From Pyrenopolyporus hunteri (lineage: Eukaryota > Ascomycota > Sordariomycetes > Xylariales > Hypoxylaceae): 64,000 bases of DNA. The position numbers and the translations under genes are program-made. Below, in pieces: positions 10,679 through 21,044 of this stretch. Every line of letters starts with the position of its first letter. Position 1 is the stretch's first letter. The notes beneath the pieces were generated by a model. That model did not search any database. It worked only from the letters and a program-made list of their open reading frames with translations, and was not told the DNA's origin. The DNA lies in assembly GCA_902806595.1 (NCBI GenBank), contig CADCXC010000011.1, positions 248,001 through 312,000 of the forward strand. The letters run 5' to 3'.

Positions 10679-12206
10679 ATGGGTGGTGAGTGCCGCCTCT
10701 ACACAAATACCGTCCTCTCCTAGCCAGAAGTCTCATGTAGCTGACAAAAAGAAACCGAATAACAGCTCTCGAACGGCTGACGCAGATCTCGGGCCAGATC
10801 TCTGGATCCAAGTCGACACGAGAGAAACTACTTGAGAAACACCCAGACGACGTAGGCCTCATCCCCCATCTCTCCCACCTTCACCAGAACGATCGCCACA
10901 TCTCCTCCCCACCACCAATTCGTACCACCGCCACCTATTTAAAACTGACGAGTCGGGAATACAGATCGTAGTAACCGCATGTCTCCGAACGGCGTTTACG
11001 AAAGGCGGCAAGGGAGCTTTCAAGGACACACACGCGGCTGACCTGATGGTGGGAGCCCTGAAGGGCATCCTGGAGCGCTCCAAGATCGACCCCGCGCTCG
11101 TCGAGGATGTGTGCGTAGGCGAGGTGCTTGCGCCCGGCGGTGGTGCAACCGAGATGCGTGCCGCGGCCCTTGTCGCCGGCTTCCCCGAGTCTACCGCCGT
11201 CCGCACGCTCAACCGCCAATGCTCGTCGGGTCTACAAGCCTGCGTCGACGTTGCCAATCAGATCCGCGCCGGAATGATCGAGGTTGGCATTGGCGCCGGT
11301 GTCGAGAGCATGAGCTTACATTACGGGTAGGTTTCCCTCGCATTCTCTCTCCCTACGCCCTTTCCCCCTATCGAATCCCCCGACTAACAAGTCCCTCCAA
11401 ACAGCCCCCAGGCCGTATCCGAATTCTCCGAGCTCCTAGAATCGCACCCCGAAGCCGCTAACTGCAAAGTGCCTATGGGCGTGCTCTCCGAGGACATGGC
11501 GCGGGACCTGAAGATCTCGCGAGCGGACCAGGACGCCTTCGCCGCGTCGTCGTACCAGAAGGCGCTGAAGGCGCAGCAGGCGGGGCTCTTCGACCAGGAG
11601 ATCCACCCGCTGACGGTCAAATTCACGGACCCGAAGAGCGGTGAGACCAAGACGGTGACAGTGACCAAGGACGACGGGGTGCGGCCGGGCATCACGGCAG
11701 AGTCGCTGGGCAAGATCCGCCCGGCGTTCGCGGAGGGCGGATCGATCCACGCGGGCAACGCGTCGCAGATCTCGGACGGCGCGGCGGCCGTGCTGCTGAT
11801 GCGGCGGTCGACGGCGGAGCGGCTGGGCCAGCCGATCCTGGGCAAGTACGTGGCGGCCAGCATCGTGGGCGTCAAGCCGCTGCTCATGGGCATGGGCCCC
11901 TGGAAGGCGATCCCCAAGGCGCTGCAGCTGGCCGGCGGCCTGACCAACGAGGACGTCGACATCTTCGAGATCAACGAGGCCTTCGCCAGCCAGTGCCTCT
12001 GGTGCGCCAACGAGCTGCGCATCCCCCAGGAGAAGATCAACCCCAAGGGCGGCGCCATCGCCTTCGGCCACCCCCTCGGCTGCACCGGCGCCCGCCAGGT
12101 GAGCACCCTGCTGTACGAGCTGAAGCGCCGCGGCGAGAAGATCGGCGTCACGAGCATGTGCGTCGGCACGGGTATGGGCATGGCTGCCGTCTGGGTGGCC
12201 GAGTAA
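10679..12206 (+). CDS. POT1: 3-ketoacyl-CoA thiolase, peroxisomal type
   Basis: Four exons: 10679-10685, 10766-10851, 10965-11326 and 11405-12206, giving 418 residues, the normal thiolase length. It carries out the last step of fatty acid beta-oxidation, splitting 3-ketoacyl-CoA with CoA. Active residues: nucleophile Cys117 (NRQCSSGLQA), His374 (GHPLGCTGAR) and the acid/base Cys404 (MCVGTGMG), with NEAFASQ between. The N-terminus was built through a 7-nt first exon (ATGGGTG) and reads MGALERLTQISGQISG; RLTQISGQI is close to the PTS2 peroxisomal signal, differing from the consensus only at the last position (I for L/A/F). Splicing at HPDD|IVVTACLRTAF is backed by CTGAC branch points. Exons 3 and 4 are strongly GC-biased at third positions, as for a highly expressed gene. 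The peroxisomal rather than mitochondrial call rests on this signal and sequence type. Confidence 0.93.
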
Positions 12207-12589
12207 GTTGGGGACTATTAAATACGGGGGTAATTAAGCCCGTGTACTATGTACGGTGTGCTCTTTCAGAAACGCTATCTGGGTTCTTGGGTACATCGTC
12301 GCATGTATAAAGTTCATTGTCGGAGATGGGAATTCGAGGCGATGAAACGGCATTGTGTATATTGTATGTTCATGGCGTTAAGTATAATCTATATCGAAAT
12401 ATGCACGCCATTGTTACGAGGTCCATCGCCTTCTTCCCACATAGAGTGGAATTTGCCCCAGTATGCATGTGCTTTAGACACCGTCCTCAACTCTGAGATC
12501 CCGGCGCCGCATTCCGGGATTTATGCCGGCGGTGCCGTAACCAGTTTCAGATCATTTATAGTGAGTGCCATCGGAACGCGGTCCTCGCA
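12207..12589. other. Convergent intergenic gap
   Basis: A gap of 383 bp between the stop codons of the thiolase and the ornithine-cyclodeaminase-like gene, presumably both 3' untranslated regions. Nothing else seen. Confidence 0.5.
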
Positions 12590-14126
12590 CTAAGAGAACC
12601 CTTCGATATGACTACCCAGCCCCCTCTCCTTCGCCAACTGCACGATCTCGTATCCGACCACGAGGTCCATAAGCCCCAATCCCACGCTCTTATAGATGAC
12701 ATTACCCATCGTAAGCCAGCGCGACAGGTGCTGGTCGCGGCCCTGCTGCGACTTCTTACTCTGATCGTCCGCAGAGAATCCCTGGCTTGAGCTTCGCCGA
12801 TGGAAGGGAAGGGGGATACCCTTCCGGATCGGGCTGCGCGACGAGGAGCGTTTGCTTCCGCTGCCTAGGGCCGAGGCGCTGGAAGCGGAGCCGGACCCAG
12901 TTGATGCAACGTCTAGACTTTCAAGAGACTCGTTGAGGGAAGAAACTTCCGTTGAACTTTGCGATGCTAGAGATTCCTCCTCTTCCTTGGTTAGCCGATG
13001 GATCATGATTAGCTCGCCTAGTCTGGGTACTTATTGTCAGCGCTTTTATGTTTATAAACTCGTGAAGTCGTGCGGTATGAGAAAACTTACTCTACGAGCT
13101 GCATGGGTCCCAGGCCAGCCTCGATAATCTCACCGGCTTCCTTCAGCGCCCCATCTAACGTATCCACGATAATAACTCCACCCTCCGTCGCATGTTTATG
13201 ATAATGAATATGCCCCGGTGTGTGCGTCTTGGTAGCCTGGAGGAGTAATTCCCGGGGCAGTTCGCGCATCTCCTTCGTGTAGCTCCCGATCGCTACAATC
13301 AGCCTACCCTTTTTACGACCCTCATGGCTCGTCAGTATGCTCGCATCAAACAGGTCTTCCGTGCTAGGCGTGCAGCAGTAAATGACATCCGCGGCCCGCA
13401 TGTGCTCTTTCAGCAGCCTCTCATACTCGTTATACGTCGGGGTCAGAAGGCTGAATTGCGCCTGGTCCCATCCCTCACGCTCTTTGACTATTTGGCTTAT
13501 ACGAGAAATTTTCTTGAACGTTTCCCTCGCGTTGTCGCTAAATCGCCGGTTAATCATGTATACTTGGCGGATAGTATCTCCCCTCAGCAAAAGCGCTAGG
13601 CGCATATGCCAGTAGGCCTGCAGACCAGAACCGAATACAACTAAGGTACGGACCGAGGCGCGTTTGATTAGGAGACACGAAGAGGCAAGAGCCGTGCGGA
13701 ACGCTGTCAAAGTCTGGGCGTGGAGGAAGCCAATGGGCGGCCCTTGAGGAGAGTAGAGAGTCACTGAGCCGGTAGGTCGGATAGCGGGAAGCGTGGGATC
13801 AGCTGATGGTGACGACAATGTCACAACTGTGCTCTGGTTAGCCAAGATAAATTCGAGATCGCCAATCTCTTGGCTGCGTACTGACCCTTTACTGCATGGC
13901 CGAGCTGGCTGATTGATGGCATGAAGAGCGTGGTCGCACCGGTGGTTTTCGAGTGTACGGATGTGCGCTCGGGTTGGTGGACGATGCCATCCTTTACGGA
14001 TTGAGTGCCGGTCGAGTACTCATGAAGAGCGTTTCTGAGCGTATTGATGAACCCTTGGATGTCTTCATAGGTAAGATCTTCTAGCAAGGCCCGCACCTGC
14101 TCGTCAGTAAGGACCGTCAAAGACAT
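12590..14126 (-). CDS. Ornithine cyclodeaminase / mu-crystallin family protein
   Basis: Three exons (14126-13886, 13826-13091, 13022-12590) give 469 residues. The first domain starts MSLTVLTDEQVRALLEDL; the NAD(P)-binding Rossmann motif is VVFGSGLQAYWH near residue 155, preceded by the family hallmark GPPIGFLHAQTLTAFRTALAS. The known members reductively or oxidatively handle amino acids or imines (ornithine to proline, ketimine reduction); which reaction this one does cannot be told. The exon 1/2 junction reads HAVK|VVTLSS after choosing the second AG acceptor, which restores the family sequence. An insertion of about 90 residues rich in Ser (STGSGSASSASALGSGSKRS) splits the C-terminal helix region before YKSVGLGLMDLVVGYEI, making the protein longer than the usual 330-380 residues. 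Confidence 0.88.
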
Positions 14127-14861
14127 GGTTCTCGGCTTCGAAATCCGCGCTTAAGCGGAACACGGCACGACGGCCTTCAGAGATGATCGCAGTCGGACGA
14201 GTAGCCGAGCCAGATACGCTCGAGTCGCGCTAGTGTATTTGGGCGAGGACCAAAGAAAACAGTATCGAGCATTGAAAATCCTTGTCTCTGGGCAGTAGGA
14301 AGAATATCCCAAGACACCAAGAAATCTTAAGACCGGCTACTCGGGTCCAAGTGGGAAAGAGGAGAGAGAGGGCCGAGTCTCGGCGGATGACTTGAAGACT
14401 TGGCCGAACACATTACCCATTCTACGCACCAACAATGGCACCCATCATCTTTCACGGTACCATTGGTACCACCAGTGCCGCCAGCATAGCAAATAGGTAA
14501 AAGACAGATTAGAAGATAAGGCTCTTTCAGAATGTCATACATCTTGGCGTTTGCACAATGCCTCTCATCCCGGAAATCCGAGGGAAAAAAAGATGGGATG
14601 AGATGGTGTGATAGTTGAACATTATTGGTCGTGGTGAGGAACTAAGTCAGCGGTACCGCACCTAGGCGCATATTTTATATGACGAATTGTGCCTATTGTA
14701 GGTACCTACATCACTAAGCCTACCTATAGCTACCCCGCTATCGTGGTGATACAATTTCCTTTGGATAGGGCTCTTCGGTGTTAACCTTCACACAGGGAAG
14801 TGACGTCCACTATAAATTCTTCATCCAGAGGGGTAAGCTTGGCAGTCGAGGCAGTACCATA
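14127..14861. other. Intergenic region upstream of ornithine-cyclodeaminase-like gene
   Basis: About 735 bp, presumably promoter and 5' leader of the gene on the minus strand. It ends at the terminal repeat of the AT-rich element. No coding region seen. Confidence 0.45.
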
Positions 14862-14994
14862 CCACAGCGGCAACCGGTGAGTGTAGACAACGGTTGTATA
14901 TTCAAAAACGATTTCTTAATAACATAAATTTAGTTGGACGGCAATCGTTTTTCCTTCGGCAACGATTTCTTATATAAAATGGAAATAATTCTCT

Positions 14995-14996
<2 letters not shown>

Positions 14997-15027
<31 letters not shown>
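14997..15027 (+). repeat. Poly-T run of 31
   Basis: An uninterrupted run of 31 T inside the AT-rich element. It may be an old poly-A tail read on the other strand or simply a slipped homopolymer; length may be affected by sequencing. Confidence 0.8.
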
Positions 15028-15030
<3 letters not shown>

Positions 15031-15121
15031 TTACTTCGGTTACGGAACGACTACATAATCACCTACCTAGGTACCTACCCAAATACCTACCTAGGTACCT
15101 AGGTAGGTACTCAAGTACCTA

Positions 15122-15300
15122 GGGACCTAAAATACCCTACCTTATAAAGACTTAGAAATCTAGAAGGAAACCTAGAGATTTAGAAACCTGGAGACTTAGA
15201 GACCTGGAGACTTGGAGACCTGGAGACCTGGACCTGGAGGGAGACCTAAAAGGAGAGACCTAGAAGGAGACTTAAAAGGAGAGACCTAGAAGGAGATTTA
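15122..15300. repeat. Degenerate minisatellite, unit about GGAGACCTRGA
   Basis: Irregular tandem copies of an 11-nt purine-rich unit (GAGACTTAGA, GAGACCTGGA and variants) cover this stretch within the AT-rich element. The copies differ by single bases and small deletions. Confidence 0.7.
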
Positions 15301-15520
15301 GAAATATCATGAAAGAAAGAAAAAAATTCGAACGTAAAGTTAAAAGATAATTTCTTTATATATTATATTATTATATAATATTTACGCGTCGTGCTATTAA
15401 AAATAAAAATAAAAAACGCGTAAAATAATAAGAAATCATTTCTTAAAAAATAACGTTTTTTTATAGCCAACGTTTTTTAGGTATACAATCGTTTTTCATT
15501 CCCATAATTTGCCGCTACGG

Positions 15521-16201
15521 TAGGCAGCCTATCATGTACCTAGGGTCCATTAAGTACTGCATTATACCAGCCTATACCAGCCTATACCAGCCTATACCAG
15601 CCTACAGCCGTCATTATGCAAAGTAAACGGAGGATTGATCTCAAACTGACAAAAACAGCTTTGGCAATGATGGCATTATTAACGTTGACAAACGAACTAC
15701 TCAACGGGCTAACCACCGAACCAACCAAGCGCAAAGTTAAAGCATATCACGTATACAACGAGGGGACGCTTTTGAGTCTTGTAAATCCTTGGATATTGAC
15801 TTATTGGCCAAATTAACCAATAAACAACTTAAACACTAGATCTCGTCACAGGAAACAGTTCCGTCGCACCCAAAATGCGCAATATATCGAATCCCCCCGT
15901 CGCTAAAACTTTTCGACTTTCGGTATGCCCTCGAGTCGTCGAACGCCGTCGCTGTCGCCAAAGACCTTTTTGCTTCGAGGTGCCTAATCAAGACCAGCTG
16001 ACCCAAACTCGCCCAGAACCCGCTCGCCCCCTTATGTAGTAGTATAGGTATTTACCTCCCCGCGATGTTCTCTTCCTCCTCCCCCTTTCCATTCACCGCC
16101 ATGCCGAGATAAACCAATTTGATGCCTGCCAAAACCCCCCTTCCCCATGAATATAAACGCCGCGTATGTGTCGCAACCATTATCCACTCATCCGACCATT
16201 C
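15521..16201. other. Intergenic region downstream of carbonic anhydrase
   Basis: About 680 bp between the AT-rich element and the stop codon of the carbonic anhydrase. It contains the decamer repeat listed separately and otherwise nothing I can assign. Confidence 0.45.
15563..15604 (+). repeat. Tandem decamer CCTATACCAG
   Basis: Three perfect copies of CCTATACCAG (15571-15600) with a partial copy on each side. It lies 40 bp outside the right end of the AT-rich element. Confidence 0.9.
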
Positions 16202-17241
16202 TTACCGAGCCTGGATGCTGCCCGCGCCGTCCGTCCTGAACACTAACATAGCATGCTTGCCCCTGACCACGTCCGCGCCGCCATTAACCCCCGCGGCCCC
16301 GCGGCCGCCCTTCGTCGTGCCGAAGCCCAAGTCGCGGACGCGCCCGGAGCCGATGTCGAACAGCGTGCCGTGGACCTGGAGGCCCCTCTCGGCGATCGCG
16401 TCCTGGACCACGGGGTTGGCCATGAGCACGTCGACGCCGGCGCGGACGTTGAGCTCGGCGATGCGCGCGGCGCGCGCCTTGTCGTCGGCGATCGCCTCCA
16501 GCTCCTCCTTGTTCGCGTTGCGCACGGCCTTCAGGGGGATCAGCCAGGTGTCGAGCACGCCGCCGACGCGGTTGTCGCTCAGCGCCGCGGCGGCCCCGCC
16601 GCAGGCCGTGTGCCCGCACAGCACCACGTGCTTCACCTTCAGGTGCACGACCGCGTACTCGATCACGGCCGACGTGTTGATGTCGGTCGGCGAGATGATG
16701 TTCGCGATGTTGCGGTGCACGAACACGTCGCCCGGCTGCAGGCCCAGGATCGTCGTCTCCGGGCAGCGCGAGTCGGAGCACCCTAGCCACACTAGATTTT
16801 GCACGTTAGCCGCCGTATCATTATTTTTATTTTTATTTTTTAGTTTTTTTTTTCCTCTTTATTTAGTCCACTCTCGGACTTAAGAAGTCCCTATTATTTC
16901 CAGACTAGGTATCTAGGCTTCGCGGTCTCGGCACCAAGGAACCTCCTCACCCGCTATAGCGCCAAGGCTTCGCGGCGCAGCGAGATCCTAATTTCTGGGC
17001 GTAACCGGAGACCAATGCTAGCGTTCTGTTGAGTGGGGTCCCTCGCTCATCTCGCATCTCAACAAAGGCTGCGTACACAGGTACCCGGTAAAAGAGGAGA
17101 AGGTAAGAAAGCGAACTCACAGATTGCGGGAGACTGTCCGGAAGCCAACTTAGGGAAGAATTCGGGATTCTGGTGGCCTTTGTAGCCGGCCCAGGCCTGG
17201 TTGGAGCTCAGCGCGTAGGCAAAAGCATCTTCTGCGGCCAT
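16202..17241 (-). CDS. Beta-class carbonic anhydrase
   Basis: Two exons (17241-17121 and 16791-16202) give 236 residues, a normal fungal beta-CA size. It interconverts CO2 and bicarbonate, supplying bicarbonate for carboxylases and taking part in CO2 sensing. Zinc site and catalytic dyad are intact: Cys45-x-Asp47-x-Arg49 in LGCSDSRCPE and His101/Cys104 in LCGHTACGG. The exon junction reads SPAI|LWLGCSDSR. The 329-nt intron is the longest in this window. No mitochondrial presequence precedes FAYALSSNQAWA, so a cytosolic form is likely. I chose ATG 17241 (context ACCATGG); an in-frame ATG at 17262 would add seven residues. The exon 2 third positions are almost all G or C. Confidence 0.93.
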
Positions 17242-19413
17242 GGTAAGCGAGTGGTCGCCCAAATGTTACCTTCGCCAATCTCGGGGGGATCTCAAAAATA
17301 AATTTAAGCGTATTTTGTTATATGAGATGCCGGTGCCCACCCCTGCGGATCCAGATCTGAGGAGTCGCCGACCCCTTTTTTTTAATCTCTTGGCGGGGGG
17401 TAGAAGCGAAGCGGCGAGGGTGACGAGGAGGGAAATAAGAGGGGGAAATTAAACAACGACGTACGCGGAGGTGCAGGCATCTCGAAGCTTTCGAAGCCCG
17501 GGTTGCGCCCTTTTATATATGTGAGAGATGGAGTTCCTTTATGTAAGGTAGTGTATGATGGCCACGGGCGGCACACAAGATCCCAGTTCGGAACCAACTG
17601 AACGCGGGATGGAGGGATGTGCGATATGAGCGAATTAGGAAGTCCCAAGCCCAATCAGATATGGCGCTCGCCCACTTTCATCCACACACCACCAGGCGGA
17701 TTCTGTCCTGTTTGCTGAATGAACTTGGACCGAGGTCCTGGTTACCCTCTCGTCTCGCTTCAAATCGCGCTCGACTTGACCGGTGCTCACTCGGAGGGGG
17801 CCGTGATCGTACGGAGTAACGGATCGCACGACACAGATTTACGGCACTGTGTAGGTGGTGTAGGTAGGTAGGTAGGTATGTACGTGGGCCACAAATACCT
17901 GTATAGAGTAAGTCCGCTCTTGAACACGCAAGAGGCTTTCCAGGCGAGAGGTCGGTGAGAAGATATACTAGGTATGTAACACGTTCATGTACGTATCTAA
18001 GGTGAATAAAATAGAACCAACGTCGATAAATATGGATGGGAAAGTCTCGACACTTATCGAGAATAAGGGTCTCAGGATTATAATAACGGCGTATGACCAC
18101 CCCCCTGGACGGCTGTCAGCAGAGCAAATCTTCCCCTTTCGAGGCTTTGATAGGGTTCACGCATGAAAATACTAAAACCGACTATCTATCTAGAGATACA
18201 CAAGGGAGGTCGACGAAAAGCAACCCAGGATGGCCTAGTGAGTCCGGAGTCCGGGGTAAACAGCAAGATTACAAGATTCAGCCAGCCAAACTTATCCCAG
18301 GTTCTCTAATTTGTATGTAATAACACCTTAATATATATTATCTTTTTTGTCCCTTATGACCAGTTGCCTAGTCGTATCTACCAAGGTTCAGCCATCCTTT
18401 CCCGTTCCAATATTGCAACCTGCCTACAACGACAAGGAGAGGCGATGGATTCGGTAGTATTAACTGATGAAACTCGTCACAGGCGAGGCGCCGCACGGAT
18501 TGGGCATAGGCCCGCAACGGCATGGATCTAGATAGGTGCATGTAGGTATTGTACATGTCAACACGTACGTGCATAACAAGGTATGTATGAGGTAATGTAC
18601 ACGGACATACGAAAATGCCTACATATGTACAAGTCGTGGTATGTCCGAAGAGCCAATGGGCCAGTCCTGCTAGCAACGTGCTCGAACACCCACTACAACG
18701 AACTACCTAGAACCCTTGCCCCCTCAGGAACGGGGGCATGCGCGGCGTGCCGCTTCCCAAGAAGGCGGTGAACAGCATGGGGCTGGCTGTCTGTTCTATC
18801 CGTCCGCCCGTCATCAACAAGCCGGGAAGCTCGTCAAACGAGATCACATTAAGATGCCCCCTGATCTACTTCCCTGAATATTAATGCGGCAACTATAAAG
18901 TCTTACGCAACACGTATCTCCTGAACGGCACATTAGGTGCCGGAAATACATAACGCTTGAGTACCTAGATACCTTACTTGTGAGGCTGCAGACCCAACAC
19001 TCAGGAACGTTCTCCGTATCAATGCCCAGATTCGGCCAAGCACATGGGAAATGCGACGTCGCGATGAGGCTTGCTTGGCACGCTTGGCTTAGCTCGGCTC
19101 GGCTCTCCTCACGCGGTAATCTCCAGCGAAACATATCTACAGATTATCACGAACCAAGAAGCTCAATGCTTTGGAAGATAGGATAATTTACGTCTTGGCT
19201 TGAATGGTTGGCTTACAACGTACGATACCGCGCATCACGTATTTAGACCTCATCAAAACGCATCGATCAATCATTGTCACATTTACCGTCGGCGAAACTC
19301 TGGAGATGGAGTAGGTTCATCGCAAATCCATGTAGTTGGTATTCCCTTTTACCTCCTCCAACGCCGGAACTGTGCAAATCTAGAAAATCATGATCCGTGG
19401 CCAACCGTAATGC
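17242..19413. other. Intergenic region, no gene seen
   Basis: About 2.2 kb. The right part is the 3' flank of eL8 and the left part the promoter of carbonic anhydrase. GTAGGTAGGTAGGTA repeats occur near 17860. No coding region I can support on either strand. Confidence 0.5.
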
Positions 19414-20554
19414 TTAGACCTTGATGGCCGACTCCAGAGCCTTCTTCTTCTTCTCAATGCGCTTGTTGGCCTTAGCGCCCATGATACCACCACCCCATTG
19501 TCGTCGTGAGTTCTCGGAGTTGGCAAGGTAGCCGTCCTTGATGGCGCTCACGAGCTTGGAGAGCTCGTTCTTGTCCTCGGATCGCACTTCGGTGATAGCG
19601 AGAACGGCAGCGGTCTAAAATTCGTTAATCGAAACATGTCTAAGTCGAGATAGAGCCGACGCATACCTTCTTGTGAACCACAGTTCCGAGACGGGCCTTG
19701 CCCTTAATGATGGCGTAGGGAACGCCCATCTTTCGGCACAGAGCAGGGAGGAAGATGACCAACTCGATGGGGTCAACATCGTTGGGGATCAGGACGAGCG
19801 AGGCCTTCTTGTTCTCGATAAGGCCGACAACGTGGTTCAGACCATACTTGACAGCGTAGGGCTTCTTGCTGACATCCTCCTTCTTCTTGCCCTCCTTGAT
19901 GGCGGTGGCCTCCTTGACCAAACGCTCCTTCTTCTCGGCCTTGGACTCAGGTCGGTACTTGTTGAGGAGCTTGAAGGCCTGGGCAGCAGTGTTGCGGTCG
20001 AGGACGTGCTGGAACTGGGCGATTGCTGGCGGAACCTTCAGGCGGAGGTTGATGATCTTCCTCTGGCGTTGAAGACGGACGTACTCGGGCCACTTCACCA
20101 TGCGGGAGAGGTTGCGCTTGGGCTGGATGTCCTGGCCGATGCCAAAGTTTCGCGGGCGCTTCTCGATGAGGGGGTTCTAGCCAATAGTAAGCATCGCCGC
20201 AAGATTTGGGCTAGGGTGTGAGGACTTGTGTAGGGACTCTACTCACCTTGGGAGCCTTCTTCGAACCCGCCTTGGAAGCGAAGGGGGCCGGAGCGGCCTT
20301 CTTACCGGACTTGGGAGGCTATCATTGAGAAGAAAGACATCAGCAAATGTGTTCCATTGACTGTAGCCTTTCTTGAACTCTAGAGAGATGGTCGCGAGAC
20401 GCATTTCTGCATACTACGCGAAGATCTCAAGCCAGTTCCTCACCTGCATCCGAAGATGACAGGCGGAAATAAAGCAACTCGACAAAGCGAGTGCGATTGA
20501 ATCAATCGACTGAGTGCCGGAGCACATCAATCTCGGATACTAGGAGCTTACCAT
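19414..20554 (-). CDS. RPL8: 60S ribosomal protein eL8 (L8/L7a)
   Basis: Four exons: 20554-20552 (only the ATG), 20318-20247, 20176-19667 and 19614-19414; 261 residues. It is a structural protein of the large ribosomal subunit belonging to the L7Ae/eL30/eS12 RNA-binding superfamily. Seen in sequence: PPKSGKKAAPAPFASKAG at the start, then NPLIEKRPRNFGIGQDIQP, the L7Ae core HVVGLIENKKASLVLIPNDV, and VKYGL/KARLGTVVHKK. The first intron (20319-20551, 233 nt) directly follows the start codon, an arrangement common for ribosomal protein genes, where first introns often affect expression. It is divergent from NCS6 with 490 bp between start codons. Very confident. Confidence 0.97.
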
Positions 20555-21044
20555 GTTGATCGTTTGTCGTGTGGTCGTGTATGGTGGAAGAAAGCGACCA
20601 AATTGAAAGGTGTGAGGAGTAGAAGAAAGTTCGTGAAAAGTTGCGAACTTTAGGAAATGGATAAAATTGTGCGTAGGGTTTGGCAGTGGGTGGGCTAGTG
20701 GTAAAATGTCGGCGAATTGACTGCGCAGAATTATCTAATACCTATGTGCCTAGTCCTGAAATGGGTCTAGCTGCTTATGTATCTCTTCTGCCCCTCCTTC
20801 GCACTAGTGTACCTCTGTACTCTCTTCCAGAACCCCACCAAGGATCTTTGATTACCTACCTGAACTTTACACTGTCTATATAGCGTTATACCTACCAATT
20901 ACATACCTAGGTACCTACATAGGTCCTTTTGAGTCACTATCAGCACATCTCGGTCTTCCTAAGTTGTTACTGTTGAAGCCCCTATTCTTCCAAATAATTG
21001 CACTGCGATCTTCCCGACTCTCGATATCTGAGCTGTGGTAGAGG
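20555..21044. promoter_or_regulatory. Shared divergent promoter, eL8 and NCS6
   Basis: A region of 490 bp between two start codons that face away from each other, one for a ribosomal protein and one for a tRNA-thiolation enzyme. No single motif can be called with certainty; there are CTACCTAGGTA-type repeats near 20900. Both genes serve translation, so shared control is plausible but not shown. Confidence 0.5.

Larger units (their letters stand above)
14862..15520. mobile_element. Decayed AT-rich element with short inverted ends and TA flanks
   Basis: About 659 bp with ends in inverted orientation: CCACAGCGGCAA at the left and, read on the other strand, CCGTAGCGGCAA at the right; the two differences are transitions of the kind RIP makes. 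Both ends are directly flanked by TA, as in Tc1/mariner-type insertion. A further AAAAACGAT block lies a little inside each end. The interior holds a run of 31 T (14997-15027), a block of CCTAGGTA motifs, and a degenerate GGAGACCTRGA minisatellite (about 15122-15300). No open frame remains. It is most likely a non-autonomous DNA element that has been mutated heavily. Confidence 0.5.

Noticed and set aside
16253..16790. Open frames on both strands inside the carbonic anhydrase exon
   Set aside because: They are GC-rich shadow frames of the true coding strand.
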